NCBI RefSeq assembly: GCF_001189515.2
Contig: NZ_CP012069.2
Coordinates: 682,001-746,000, forward strand
Reading direction: 5' to 3'
Length of the DNA: 64,000 nucleotides
Origin: Olsenella sp. oral taxon 807
GTDB lineage: Bacteria > Actinomycetota > Coriobacteriia > Coriobacteriales > Atopobiaceae
In this document: positions 44,195-52,743 of the stretch, piece by piece
Layout: each line of letters starts with the position of its first letter
How positions within the stretch are numbered: position 1 is the stretch's first letter
Program-made: the position numbers and the translations under genes
Notes under the pieces: model-generated
Seen by the model: the letters and a program-made list of their open reading frames with translations, nothing else
Told to the model about the DNA's origin: nothing
The model's database searches: none

Positions 44195-45984
44195 CCCTAG
44201 TTCTTTCTGATTGTAGAACTACCGCCTGATCAAACCAAAGAAAATCGAGAAAATCGCAGGTCGAGGCCCCAAGGGGCCTCTCTTGTGCTATATTATATGT
44301 AGTGCTACTTACTACTTCCTGTGTGGCACGGGAGGCGACCGGGATGCCGTTCATAAAGGTGCAGAAGCTGGTCAGGGACGAGTCCGGCGCAATCAGGAGC
44401 GGGTCCGCCGCCGTGGTCGACACGTCGTACGTGCGCGGCGCCAAGTACCACTCGGCGCAGGCGGTGCGCGAGAGGCTGGGCAAGGTCGTCTGGCTCGCGG
44501 ACGACAGGCGCTCGGGCGTGTTCGCGTCACCGACGCGCGGCCTGGTGGAGTACGACGCGGACGCCGACGGATTCGCGCCGGTGGCCAAGGGCGACGAGCG
44601 GCTGGCGAACACGGGCGCGTTCCCCGAGCCGCCGCGGCACCTGGAGCTCGGCCCCGAGCACCTGCTGCTGTCGTTCCTGGGCGCCGATGGGGTCGCGGGG
44701 TGCCTCAGGGAGGCGCTCCCCGACGACCGGTCCTACCAGCGCGCCCTCGCCCACGTCACGCACGGCGTGGTGCGGGACGGGAGCCGCGAGACCTGCGACA
44801 ACATGGTGGCCAGGTCCTTCGCGGCTCTGGCGCTGCCGGGCGTGCCGCCCGCGTCGCTGAGATCGGACACGGCGTTCTTCTCGGCGATGGGCGCCGACGG
44901 GGCGAAGGTCGCGTTCTTCAGGGCGTTCGCCAGGCTCATGAGGAGGACGAAGCCCGGCTTCGGCCGCGCATGCTACGTGGACTCCACCCCGCTCCCGAAC
45001 GACGCGGTCGACAACCCGCTCAACGCCCTCTGCAGCCACGGGCTGAGGGGCGCGGCGGTCCAGATGCGCCTCGCGCTCGTGCTCGACGAGACGACGGGGC
45101 TGCCCGTCTGGTACGAGGTCGTGCCCGGCAACGTACTTGACCTCTCGACCATAAAGACCGTGATGGGCGACGTCCTCGCCACGCTCGGCATCGAGGTCGT
45201 AACCGCGGTCCTCGACGCGGGCTACGCGTCGCGCGAGCTGCTCGAGGCCTTCTCCGAGGGCGAGAGGGACGTGCTGGTCAGGATGCCGGCGAGGAGGGGG
45301 TACCCGTACCGCGAGCTCTGGCGGGGCGTCCGCTCTCTGATCGGCAAGGGCAAGTACGCGATCACGCGCTCCGGCCACCTCTACTTCGCCAGGAGGCGCG
45401 ACGTCGAGGTGCAGGGCGTGAGGCTGCACTGCTACGTCTACGTGGACCAGACCAACGCCACGCCGCGCTTCGCCAGGTGGCTGGACAAGAACCAGGAGAG
45501 GTTCGACGGGATGTCGCTCGCCGAGAAGGACTGGGAGACCGTGCGGCAGGGCTACTTCGTGCTGATGTCCACCAAGGTCGCGACGCCCCGCGAGATCCTG
45601 GACGAGTACTTCTGCCGCACCGAGATCGAGGGCGTCTTCAAGACCAGCAAGGACTACCTGGGCCTGCTGCCGCTGCGCAAGTGGAGCGACCTCACCGTGC
45701 GCGGCAAGATCCTCGCCGACATCATCGGCACCATCGTGGTGCTCAGGATGCGCAAGGCGCTCGCCGGGGCCGACGTCTCCCTCACCGAGGTATGGGGCAA
45801 GGCCAGGTCGCTGTCCTGCTACACCAACGCCGACGGCAGGGTCGTGGTCGAGACGCCGTCGAGGCAGGTCCGCGAGTACTACAAGGCGCTCGGGGTGAAG
45901 GTGCCCTCGTCAATCGACGTCAGGGAATTCGACCGTGACGTCCTCGGCCTGGAGCTGTAGTTCTACAATTAGCGTCATCTAGGG
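44195..45984 (+). mobile_element. Intact IS4-superfamily insertion sequence (IS1634-like), about 1.79 kb
   Basis: Ends are defined by inverted repeats CCCTAG-N9-ATTGTAGAACTAC (left from 44195; right mirrored, ending 45984). ATGA flanks both sides (44190-44193 and 45985-45988). Comparison with the uninterrupted second cassette (47359 onward), which reads continuously GACGAATGAGGGG, shows the exact insertion point and confirms a duplication of 4-5 bp. One transposase gene fills the element, and its stop codon lies in the right inverted repeat. Confidence 0.85.
44344..45960 (+). CDS. IS4-superfamily transposase
   Basis: A 538-residue DDE transposase. The catalytic Asp residues are D213 (CYVDSTPLPND) and D291 (VLDAGYAS); the third acidic residue is E429 in the signature Y422-x2-R425-x3-E429-x6-K436, the YREK pattern of IS4-type elements. 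A large beta-strand insertion domain lies between D291 and E429, as in IS1634-like enzymes. The ATG at 44344 follows GGGAGG; an in-frame GTG at 44302 is less likely. Base composition is very GC-rich, higher than the interrupted gene. No frameshift is seen, so it may be active. Confidence 0.9.
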   Translation: MPFIKVQKLVRDESGAIRSGSAAVVDTSYVRGAKYHSAQAVRERLGKVVWLADDRRSGVFASPTRGLVEYDADADGFAPVAKGDERLANTGAFPEPPRHLELGPEHLLLSFLGADGVAGCLREALPDDRSYQRALAHVTHGVVRDGSRETCDNMVARSFAALALPGVPPASLRSDTAFFSAMGADGAKVAFFRAFARLMRRTKPGFGRACYVDSTPLPNDAVDNPLNALCSHGLRGAAVQMRLALVLDETTGLPVWYEVVPGNVLDLSTIKTVMGDVLATLGIEVVTAVLDAGYASRELLEAFSEGERDVLVRMPARRGYPYRELWRGVRSLIGKGKYAITRSGHLYFARRRDVEVQGVRLHCYVYVDQTNATPRFARWLDKNQERFDGMSLAEKDWETVRQGYFVLMSTKVATPREILDEYFCRTEIEGVFKTSKDYLGLLPLRKWSDLTVRGKILADIIGTIVVLRMRKALAGADVSLTEVWGKARSLSCYTNADGRVVVETPSRQVREYYKALGVKVPSSIDVREFDRDVLGLEL

Positions 45985-45999
45985 ATGAGGGGAGCAGTT

Positions 46000-46566
46000 G
46001 TGGATAACTATTCCAACTATGGGGGTTCCAACTATTCCAACTCTGGGGGTCCTAACCTTGGCTATGGGGAGCCCAGCGGTGCCCAGCGCGGCTTGAAGGT
46101 CCTTGCGATCCTACATACGATCGGAGGTGTTCTCATGCTGGGCCTCTTGCTCATGTGGTCTGTCAAGGCACAAGCTAATGCTGAGAGCAAGATCAGTCAG
46201 GCGTCTCTCTTAATCCAGAAGTTGGGTGAGCAAGGCATCGTTTTGTCTGAGTCAGAGAGTGCCTCTCTGATGCTTACTATTATCATCATGGCTATAGCTG
46301 TTCTGCTTAGCGTTGCCGTGTTACTGACGGGTGTCTTTGGTATTCGTGCGGCAAACGATCCTGAAAAGGTGACACCGTATCTGGTGACATCGGGCATCTT
46401 GCTTGCCTATAGGATATTTGATATACTAGCAACTATTCTGAATCAAACCTTCACACTCACGTTCTGGACCCTGATCGGTGTGGGTATTCCTGCGCTTGCG
46501 GTTTGGCTTGGCGTGTCCATCAAGCAGCAGCGGGATCAGGCGCGCATGCCTGGGGTGCAGCGGTGA
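46000..46566 (+). CDS. Small four-helix membrane protein, copy 1 (5' region interrupted by IS)
   Basis: About 188 residues. A Tyr/Asn/Gly-rich N-terminus with YSNYGG-type repeats precedes four predicted membrane helices (about 35-58, 92-118, 128-150, 155-180) and a short basic tail KQQRDQARMPG. It is a paralogue of the gene at 47374, with near-identical second half. GTG at 46000 is preferred because GAGGGGAG lies just upstream; the ATG at 45985, inside the IS target duplication, is in frame five codons earlier. The IS removed the native leader, so expression would depend on a promoter in or before the IS. Family and function are unknown; copy 1 has one fewer N-terminal repeat than copy 2. Confidence 0.7.
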   Translation: MDNYSNYGGSNYSNSGGPNLGYGEPSGAQRGLKVLAILHTIGGVLMLGLLLMWSVKAQANAESKISQASLLIQKLGEQGIVLSESESASLMLTIIIMAIAVLLSVAVLLTGVFGIRAANDPEKVTPYLVTSGILLAYRIFDILATILNQTFTLTFWTLIGVGIPALAVWLGVSIKQQRDQARMPGVQR

Positions 46567-47358
46567 CCTGTAGGGATAGCCTTTGAGGATGTGTGCGGCC
46601 CTTACGCCTCGACTGACCCCAAGAGAGCGGTAGGACAGCGCCTTAGCTGACTCAGTCTTCTTGGCAGCACTCGTTGCTGCCGTCAGGGGGCAGGGAGAGA
46701 GCAATCATGTCGTGGGTCCAGGAACATGGGCGGGCATTGCGAGGAGGATCCGTAGGCAATGGCCTTGGCCCCTCGCCTTGGAGCCGGGCAGCGCTAGCTG
46801 GCAGCGGACGGGCATTCCTAAGTGCCCATGTGGCACAGAGGTCGTACCAACACTGTGCCTGGTGCAGCCCCCTGCGCTAATGCGATGCGGGACAAATCCG
46901 CTTGACCAGCCGAGAAAGCTCCCTGCCTGCAGAAGCGACCTCCCTGCCTGCAAAGAGATTCCCCCTCGCGGAAGGGTCGTTCCCGGCAAGGTCAGAGGCG
47001 CGTCCCGATGCCGATGCTGCGCCCCTAGGCCCAAAGGTCGTCCCGAGCGTACCGCTCGCACTGCCACTCGCTCCCGAGCGTGCAGCCCCGTACGTTCAAG
47101 ACCGAGTGGCAGTGTCGGCGTACCGCTAGCAGTTTCAATCGCCTCTCGCACCGGCCGTGGGCGAGATCTCCGCAGTCTATCGATTGCTCCGCGTGCCCCT
47201 CATGCGATTGGGACGCTAGAATCAGCGTCTGTCAGTCCGGCGGCCGGTGCTCTGGGCCAAAGCGTGGGAGAGTCGCCGTCTCTCGGGGACCTCCATCCTT
47301 GATCTTTTGAGTAGTCTTCCTTCAACTTCTGCTATATTTGTGTGCGAGGCGTAGACGA
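46567..47358. repeat. Duplicated intergenic leader (second cassette)
   Basis: This 790-base gap is a diverged copy of 43380-44193. Shared blocks include a GTACCA(A/G)CA(C/T)TGTGCC start (46846 and 43387), CAAAGAGATTCCCCCTCGCG (46959 and 43533 areas), a CACTGCCACTCG/CGAGTGGCAGTG pair (about 47060 and 47101), and a nearly perfect 60-base stretch ending GCGAGGCGTAGACGAATGA (44135-44193 and 47303-47362). The last block holds a TGCTATATT extended -10 candidate. No gene is recognised in it. Confidence 0.7.
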
Positions 47359-47373
47359 ATGAGGGGAGCAGTT

Positions 47374-47961
47374 GTGGATAACTATTCCAATTATGGGGGA
47401 TCTAACTATTCCAACTATGGGGGTTCCAACTATTCCAACTATGGGGGCTCTAACCTTGGCTATGGGGAGCGCAGCGGTGCCCAGCGCGGTTTGAAGGTCC
47501 TTGCGATTCTACATGTGGTCGGAGGCGTTCTCATGCTCTTGGCTCTCTTATTCATATGGTCTCTTTATGTACGTGAGGAAGCTGGGGCCGGGGGTAGCTT
47601 GACAACTTACTTAGTCCAGGAGTTAGGGGCGCGAGGCATCGCTATATCTGAGTCAGAGCTTACCTCTCTATTATTTGTTATTGCCGTCAAGGCTGTTCTG
47701 ATTAGTGTTGCCGTGTTGCTGACGGGTGTCTTTGGTATTCGTGCGGCAAACGATCCTGAGAAGGTGACACCGTATCTGGTGACATCGGGCATCTTGCTTG
47801 CCTATACGATATTTGATGTTCTAGAGAGCATTTTTGCTCAGACCTTCAAACTCACGTTCGGGACCCTGATCGGTGTGGGTATTCCTGCGCTTGCGGTTTG
47901 GCTTGGCGTGTCCATCAAGCAGCAGAGGGACCAGGCGCGCATGCCCGGGGCCCAGTGGTAG
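47374..47961 (+). CDS. Small four-helix membrane protein, copy 2
   Basis: About 195 residues. Three to four YSNYGG(S) repeats at the N-terminus are followed by four predicted membrane helices; the segment TGVFGIRAANDPEKVTPYL between helices two and three and the C-terminal half are almost identical to copy 1, while helix one and the first loop (REEAGAGGSL versus KAQANAES) differ. GTG at 47374 with GAGGGGAG just upstream is the preferred start; ATG at 47359 is possible. The intact leader has a TGCTATATT extended -10 candidate. I do not recognise the family. It is convergent with the gene at 47977, 15 bases away. Confidence 0.75.
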   Translation: MDNYSNYGGSNYSNYGGSNYSNYGGSNLGYGERSGAQRGLKVLAILHVVGGVLMLLALLFIWSLYVREEAGAGGSLTTYLVQELGARGIAISESELTSLLFVIAVKAVLISVAVLLTGVFGIRAANDPEKVTPYLVTSGILLAYTIFDVLESIFAQTFKLTFGTLIGVGIPALAVWLGVSIKQQRDQARMPGAQW

Positions 47962-47976
47962 TCTGAGGGATGGCAT

Positions 47977-48945
47977 CTAGGCTTCTCGATGGTGCTCGGG
48001 CCCACGACTGGTGAGCTCGGGCACCAGCTCTGTGAGGTTCTTCCAAAGGCGCTTGGGCATCCAGCTCGTGCGCAGGTCATAGCCGCGTTGGGACGCATCT
48101 CTGCCGGGGAGTGCCATCGCCCTGTAGAAGCCACGCCATAGATTGCGGATGAGTGGCTCCTCGTTGGCGAGGTCGTGCTGTCGCATAAGGAGGGTCCGCG
48201 TGAGTGTGTCGTCGAGGTGAAGGAGGCTGGTCGTGGCTTCTCCCGTGTGATGGAATGCCGCCACGTGGTGGATGGGGTCCACGATACAGAAGCGCTCAGC
48301 CTGCATGCGTCGTGCAAAGTGCTGTGCCGTAAGGGGGAGGGTGTTGGCCCGAGGCTCGAACGTGGAGGCCCAACTCCCGTCCGAGAGTCGTGAGAAGCGC
48401 ACAAACTGCCGGGTCTTTTCACACTCGCTCAGTGTGCGGCGAGCCAAGCTGTTCAGTCGAGCGCAGCGAGGATCGGCGACTCTCCCGTACAGCTGACGTC
48501 TCACGGAAAAGCCCAGACGCAAGTACTCGTGTGCTACCTGTGGCAGGGCCGGGTCGTCGCATGCCGCAGCCAGCGCGAGCCGTGTGGCGCAGGCCTCGCC
48601 GCAGGCTCGAGCGAAGGCTGCATGGACGCGTGCGGCAAGTTGTACGACGCCTCGGTCGTCAGTAGGGGGCATGACAACGCACGTCTCGCCGAGCTGCAGC
48701 TGAACCTGTCCTTGGGGTGCGAGCCTCAGGCGGGTGGGATGTGCGTGGGCGAGGTAGCCCACACCCACCGCTGCGAGCACACCCTCGAGCGTGGTCTCTG
48801 CCGCGAGCACGGCTTGGCCACCTTGGGTGAGCGCGGCAATGAGCTCGTCCACGACCTGCAGCACGGAGGGCGTCAGCTCTTCAGAAGAGTGAGAGCTGCC
48901 CTTCCGCCTCACGACGACGTTGATTGTATCGTGTTGTTGTGACAT
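47977..48945 (-). CDS. DNA-metabolism protein partnered with a radical SAM enzyme (TIGR03915/DUF4130 type)
   Basis: A 322-residue protein whose C-terminal half (QFVRFSRLSDGSWASTFEP, HFARRMQAERFCIVDPIHH, LWRGFYRAMALPGR) matches DUF4130/TIGR03915, proteins that resemble uracil-DNA glycosylase-associated factors and nearly always accompany the TIGR03916 radical SAM protein. A role in DNA modification or repair is inferred from this association; the reaction is unknown. It overlaps the 3' end of the upstream radical SAM gene by 65 bases, so the two are coupled. The N-terminal 30 residues are hydrophilic and variable. Confidence 0.8.
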   Translation of the reverse strand: MSQQHDTINVVVRRKGSSHSSEELTPSVLQVVDELIAALTQGGQAVLAAETTLEGVLAAVGVGYLAHAHPTRLRLAPQGQVQLQLGETCVVMPPTDDRGVVQLAARVHAAFARACGEACATRLALAAACDDPALPQVAHEYLRLGFSVRRQLYGRVADPRCARLNSLARRTLSECEKTRQFVRFSRLSDGSWASTFEPRANTLPLTAQHFARRMQAERFCIVDPIHHVAAFHHTGEATTSLLHLDDTLTRTLLMRQHDLANEEPLIRNLWRGFYRAMALPGRDASQRGYDLRTSWMPKRLWKNLTELVPELTSRGPEHHREA

Positions 48946-50266
48946 CGCTCACCATCCTCTGACGTATGAGCCCCTCGTCGAGGGGACAGTCCTTGTCACG
49001 TATCCCCGAGCAGGTGAGGAAGTGCCTCGCCCGCTTGAGCGTGACGTTGAGGCGTTTGAGATCGCTAAAGCTGAGGCGCGTGTGCCCGCGTGCGGCGATG
49101 ATGCGCCTCGCCCCCACGGGTCCAACGCCAGGAACGCGCAGCAGAAGCTCGAGCGGGGCGTCCATGACCTCAACGGGAAAGCGGTCCATGTGCTTGAGCG
49201 CCCAGGCGAGCTTTGGGTCGAGGTCAAGATCGAGCCAAGGCTCCTCTGGCGTCGCGAGCTCGTCTGGCGAAAAAGCGTAGTAGCGCATGAGCCAGTCAGC
49301 CTGGTAGAGGCGATGCTCCCGCCTGAGGGGTACGGGAGTGTCTCGCTCGGGCAGGCGCTCGTCCTCCATGATGGGCATATAGGCCGAGAAGAACACGCGA
49401 CGGATGTCATAGCGCCGGTACAGCGACTGGGAAAGCTGCAGGATGTGATTGTCGCTCTCTGGTGTGGCACCAACGATGAGCTGCGTTGACTGGCCAGCAG
49501 GAACAAAGCTGCGCCTGGTGGCAGGCACTCGGCTTTTGGGCCTGCCCAAGAGGAGGGCGTTGCCGTTCGAGCGAAGGGATAGTCCCTCCTGTGCGGCGGT
49601 GCGTCTCTGGCGCAAGGTGAGCGTACGCCGCTGCTCAGGTGCCGTGCAGGCAGGCAGAGACCGCTCCTCCTGCGCGCGCGTGCACGCGATCTGCCCCATG
49701 GGCGCAAGCACGGATCGTGCGCTCTTGTTAGGGCAGAGGCGACTGAGCGAGGCAGAGCTTGGGAGCTCCAGGTTAGAACTCAAACGATCCGCGAGCCTGC
49801 CCAGGCGGTCGAGGAGCTCGGGTGAGGTTCCGGGAATGACCTTTGCGTGCACGTAGCCATTGAAGCGAAGCTCCTCACGCAGTATCCGCAGGCATTCGAT
49901 CATGCGCTCCGTCGTGGCATCGGGCGTTCCCATGACGCCCGATGAGAGGAAGAGCCCCTCGACGTAGTTGCGCCTGTAGAAGTCCACCGTGAGCTCCGCC
50001 AGCTCGCGTGGGGAGAAGGTCGCCCGTCTGCAGCACGCCGACGCACGGCTCACGCAGTAGGCGCAGTCGTAGCTACAGGCATTTGACATGAGCACCTTGA
50101 GTAGGGTGATGCAGCGTCCGTCGGGGGTGAAGCTGTGACAGCAGCCTGCAGCGGTAGTGCAACCGAGCGCACCCTTGCGTGGTCTGCGTCCGACACCGGA
50201 GGAAGTGCAGGCCGCATCGTACTTGGCCGCATCGGCCAGAAGCTCGAGCTTGTCCAAGGTATCCAT
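48881..50266 (-). CDS. Putative DNA modification/repair radical SAM protein (TIGR03916 type)
   Basis: A 461-residue protein. The N-terminal LADAAKYDAACTSSG and CCHSFTPDGRCITLLKVL are typical; the radical SAM cluster is SNACSYDCAYC; the C-terminus has a helix-hairpin-helix DNA-binding motif (LRVPGVGPVGARRIIAAR). About 90 residues rich in Arg and Gln, between SNLELPS and QSTQLIVGAT, appear to be an insertion relative to the usual ~420-residue family length. The ATG at 50266 follows GAGGAG; the longer frame upstream lacks a site. The partner gene overlaps its end. The substrate is unknown. Confidence 0.87.
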   Translation of the reverse strand: MDTLDKLELLADAAKYDAACTSSGVGRRPRKGALGCTTAAGCCHSFTPDGRCITLLKVLMSNACSYDCAYCVSRASACCRRATFSPRELAELTVDFYRRNYVEGLFLSSGVMGTPDATTERMIECLRILREELRFNGYVHAKVIPGTSPELLDRLGRLADRLSSNLELPSSASLSRLCPNKSARSVLAPMGQIACTRAQEERSLPACTAPEQRRTLTLRQRRTAAQEGLSLRSNGNALLLGRPKSRVPATRRSFVPAGQSTQLIVGATPESDNHILQLSQSLYRRYDIRRVFFSAYMPIMEDERLPERDTPVPLRREHRLYQADWLMRYYAFSPDELATPEEPWLDLDLDPKLAWALKHMDRFPVEVMDAPLELLLRVPGVGPVGARRIIAARGHTRLSFSDLKRLNVTLKRARHFLTCSGIRDKDCPLDEGLIRQRMVSDVTTTRYNQRRREAEGQLSLF

Positions 50267-50468
50267 GCTCCTCCTCGTGTTTCTGGACACACTGGTAAAA
50301 AACCTATGTTCTAATATGTTAGCAAACGATAGTAACAAGTACAAATGTTTCTTTTATGATGAGTTGAGTGCAGGCTAAGCGTGCATCGTGCCCTGCCACA
50401 CATCCATCTGCGTTGTAGCTGCCAGTTGCATACCGTCCAACGACAGACGCCTTAGGGGAGGAGCATAC

Positions 50469-50504
50469 ACTTGATACATCGGATCGACTTGATACATCGG
50501 ATCG
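50469..50504 (+). repeat. Perfect 18-bp tandem repeat upstream of the LuxR-type gene
   Basis: ACTTGATACATCGGATCG occurs twice head to tail (50469-50486, 50487-50504), ending 54 bases before the start codon at 50559. It may be an operator for the downstream regulator. A GCAGGG/CCCTGC hairpin follows at about 50511-50532. The rest of the 290-base divergent gap shows nothing else clear. Confidence 0.65.
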
Positions 50505-50558
50505 CAGGCAGGGTGAGAAAGAAGCCCTGCGTGCAAGAGTCTGAGGGAGAGGGCGCGC

Positions 50559-52151
50559 ATGAGACAGCTGCGATTGATGTTGGACCTTGCAAGAACGGGA
50601 GCTTGCATGAGGGCAAGAGCTGCAGTACCCCAGCTGGGTTGCTCCATAGGAGCGGCCACCCTCATCTTTATTCCCATGCTTGTGTCTGCGGATCCCACCC
50701 TTACAGCTGTGCTCTCCCATACCGCGTCTTCCGCTGTCGCATGCGCGCTGGTCGCCGTTGCGGGCGCAACGTATCTTGCGCAGCGAGATGTCGCGCCGCC
50801 CGCAGCCCTCGCGCCGGCTTTGCTGGTCTCGTTCGTCGCGTCCTCCCTCGTCTATGCGCTCAGGCTGGACGTGACCACATCGATCGCAGGCGATGCCTTG
50901 GGGTGGGTGTCGCGCCTGGTCGCATGGATGAGCCTCGCAGCACTCGGGCCGCTCTGGGTGTTTCCTGCAGGCGGCGGTGCCGAGGGCCTCAGGGCCTCCC
51001 GGCTGGCCTTCATGGAGATGGTGGGCCTGCTCGTCCTCTTCACGCTTGGGGTGGCCGCACATGTGTGCATGGCTGGGGTCGTGGCTGAGGGTATGCTTGA
51101 TCAAAGTGGCCGTCTTGGCTTTGCGGTAGCCGCCTTTGCGTTGGTGATGTCCTGGCGGTGTCTCTCGAGGCTGCTCTCACACATACGCCTTGCCCCTGGT
51201 GTCCCTCAAGATGGCGCGCAGGGCGATGCCGAGGCGTGGGGCCAGGCCCGTGCAATCGAGAGGCTTGACGGGGCCGAGAGGCTGACGGGACGTGAGAGGT
51301 CGGTCCTTGGCCTGCTCTCAGAGGGCAAAGCTCAGGTACAGGTCGCAGTCCAGCTCGGCATTAGCCCCTCCACAGTCTCCACCTATCGTGCTCGGGCACT
51401 CAGGAAGCTTGGACTTCCTGCCGACTGCGATCTGCGCCACCTCGGGACAAAGGACGCGGCGCCCGTCGTGCATCCTGCCGTCCGTGTGTCCCGGGTGGCT
51501 CCTCTCGGGGGCTTTCTGCTTCCTTTGGCGTGCGTCCTTTTGGGGGTGCTCCTGGAGGGCCTGAGTCTCTCCCAGGGTTGGGACGCAGGCCATGTGGGGG
51601 TGCGCCTCGCCCTGTCGTGGGTAGTCATGCTTTGGCTGGCGGTTCGTCTTTGGGTACCTAAGGAGCTGAGCCTCGACACGATGATGGGAACAAGGGCTCT
51701 CGCTGTGGCGTCGGCCTGTTGCTTGGGGCTGCTGCTTGGTCCGACGGCAGCGACCGAGCAGGGCGTCTCTCTCTTCGGCTTCCTGCAATTCAACCTCAGC
51801 ACAAGCAACTTCCTCTTACTGCTCCTCTGCTGCGCCGTCCTACTTGCTGTGGCACATTCGCTCTTGTCTAGGGGACCTTCCTGTGATATACCCATGGGTC
51901 CCCAGGGAGAGGAGGCCTGCCTGCACTACCTCATCGGCCGAGGGCTCAACGAGCTGCAGGCGAAGGTCACCTTGGAGCTTGCCCGGGGCCAGAGCCGAAG
52001 GGACATAGGCCAGAGGCTTCACGTGGCCTTGGGTACGGTGAGCTCATACAGTTTTGGTGCGTATCGCCGCCTCGGCGTCCACTCAAGAGCCGAGCTTGCC
52101 AGGCTCTTGTCCAGAGACGTCGGTTACAAGGGGGATGGGCGCATCGCGTAG
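50559..52151 (+). CDS. Membrane-embedded regulator with two LuxR-type HTH domains
   Basis: A 530-residue protein with the order membrane domain, HTH, membrane domain, HTH. About six hydrophobic helices span residues 25-205; a LuxR/GerE HTH is at about 242-290 (LTGRERSVLGLLSEGKAQ, GISPSTVSTYRARALRKLG); a second hydrophobic region spans about 310-430; a second, more diverged HTH is at about 464-515 (LARGQSRRDIGQRL, TVSSYSFGAYRRLGV). Coriobacteriia commonly encode membrane proteins with one C-terminal LuxR HTH; two are unusual and suggest a fused tandem duplication. The signal sensed and targets are unknown. A purine-rich GAGGGAGAGG precedes the ATG. An 18-bp tandem lies upstream. Confidence 0.8.
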   Translation: MRQLRLMLDLARTGACMRARAAVPQLGCSIGAATLIFIPMLVSADPTLTAVLSHTASSAVACALVAVAGATYLAQRDVAPPAALAPALLVSFVASSLVYALRLDVTTSIAGDALGWVSRLVAWMSLAALGPLWVFPAGGGAEGLRASRLAFMEMVGLLVLFTLGVAAHVCMAGVVAEGMLDQSGRLGFAVAAFALVMSWRCLSRLLSHIRLAPGVPQDGAQGDAEAWGQARAIERLDGAERLTGRERSVLGLLSEGKAQVQVAVQLGISPSTVSTYRARALRKLGLPADCDLRHLGTKDAAPVVHPAVRVSRVAPLGGFLLPLACVLLGVLLEGLSLSQGWDAGHVGVRLALSWVVMLWLAVRLWVPKELSLDTMMGTRALAVASACCLGLLLGPTAATEQGVSLFGFLQFNLSTSNFLLLLLCCAVLLAVAHSLLSRGPSCDIPMGPQGEEACLHYLIGRGLNELQAKVTLELARGQSRRDIGQRLHVALGTVSSYSFGAYRRLGVHSRAELARLLSRDVGYKGDGRIA

Positions 52152-52272
52152 GTGGAACGTAGAGTCCTATCATCCGCCGTCGAGCTGTGCAGTCCGCAGT
52201 CGGGTCCTCCGCCTCGTTCGGCCTTTCACCTCGTTCGCAGTCGGGCCCTCTGCCCCGTCCTTGGGGCGCATG

Positions 52273-52650
52273 AGCGAAGTGGGCCGATAAGCCGGGTTCT
52301 GTCGTGGACGGCCATTTATCTACGGGCACCGTTACCGGTGCTCTCTAGCACGCAACCCGAGCGCAGTGCGGGCCACACCATGGCGCTCCTATTTGCGCTT
52401 GCTCCGAAAGGGGCTTGCCAAGCCGCCTGGTCGCCCAGGCGCTGGTGGTCTCTTACACCACCGTTTCAGCTTTTCTCTCACCCGCCTGAGCGGGCAGCGG
52501 GAGTCTTCTTTTCTGCGGCGCTTTCCGTCGGGTCACCCCGCCTGGCCGTTAGCCAGCTTCCTGCCCTGTGGAGCCCGGACTTTCCTCATGGCCCGCCCTC
52601 CGGTCTACAGATGACGGGCCCCGCAGTCGTCTGGCCCACTTCGCGCGACC
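52273..52650 (-). ncRNA. rnpB: RNase P RNA (bacterial type A)
   Basis: Read on the minus strand, the conserved 5' region GAGGAAAGTCCGGGCTCC is complementary to about 52573-52590, and the 3' region ACAGAACCCGGCTTATC to about 52285-52301. The ends pair: GCGAAGTGGGCC (5') with GGCCCACTTCGC (3'). The size, about 375 nt, fits type A RNA of high-GC Gram-positive bacteria. It is the catalytic subunit that matures tRNA 5' ends. A TACAAT hexamer just upstream on the minus strand (about 52655-52660) is a likely -10. It is convergent with the LuxR-type gene. Exact ends are estimated. Confidence 0.95.
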
Positions 52651-52743
52651 GATTGTAGCACAGGTGTAAGAGTTGACCTAATCTAGCCGTTTTTTGCATG
52701 TACCATAGGGGGAGAAGGCGGAAACGTTTGGCGGGAGGTGGGC

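Noticed and set aside
52152-52658. 168-codon plus-strand open frame
   Set aside because: It is the complement of RNase P RNA.
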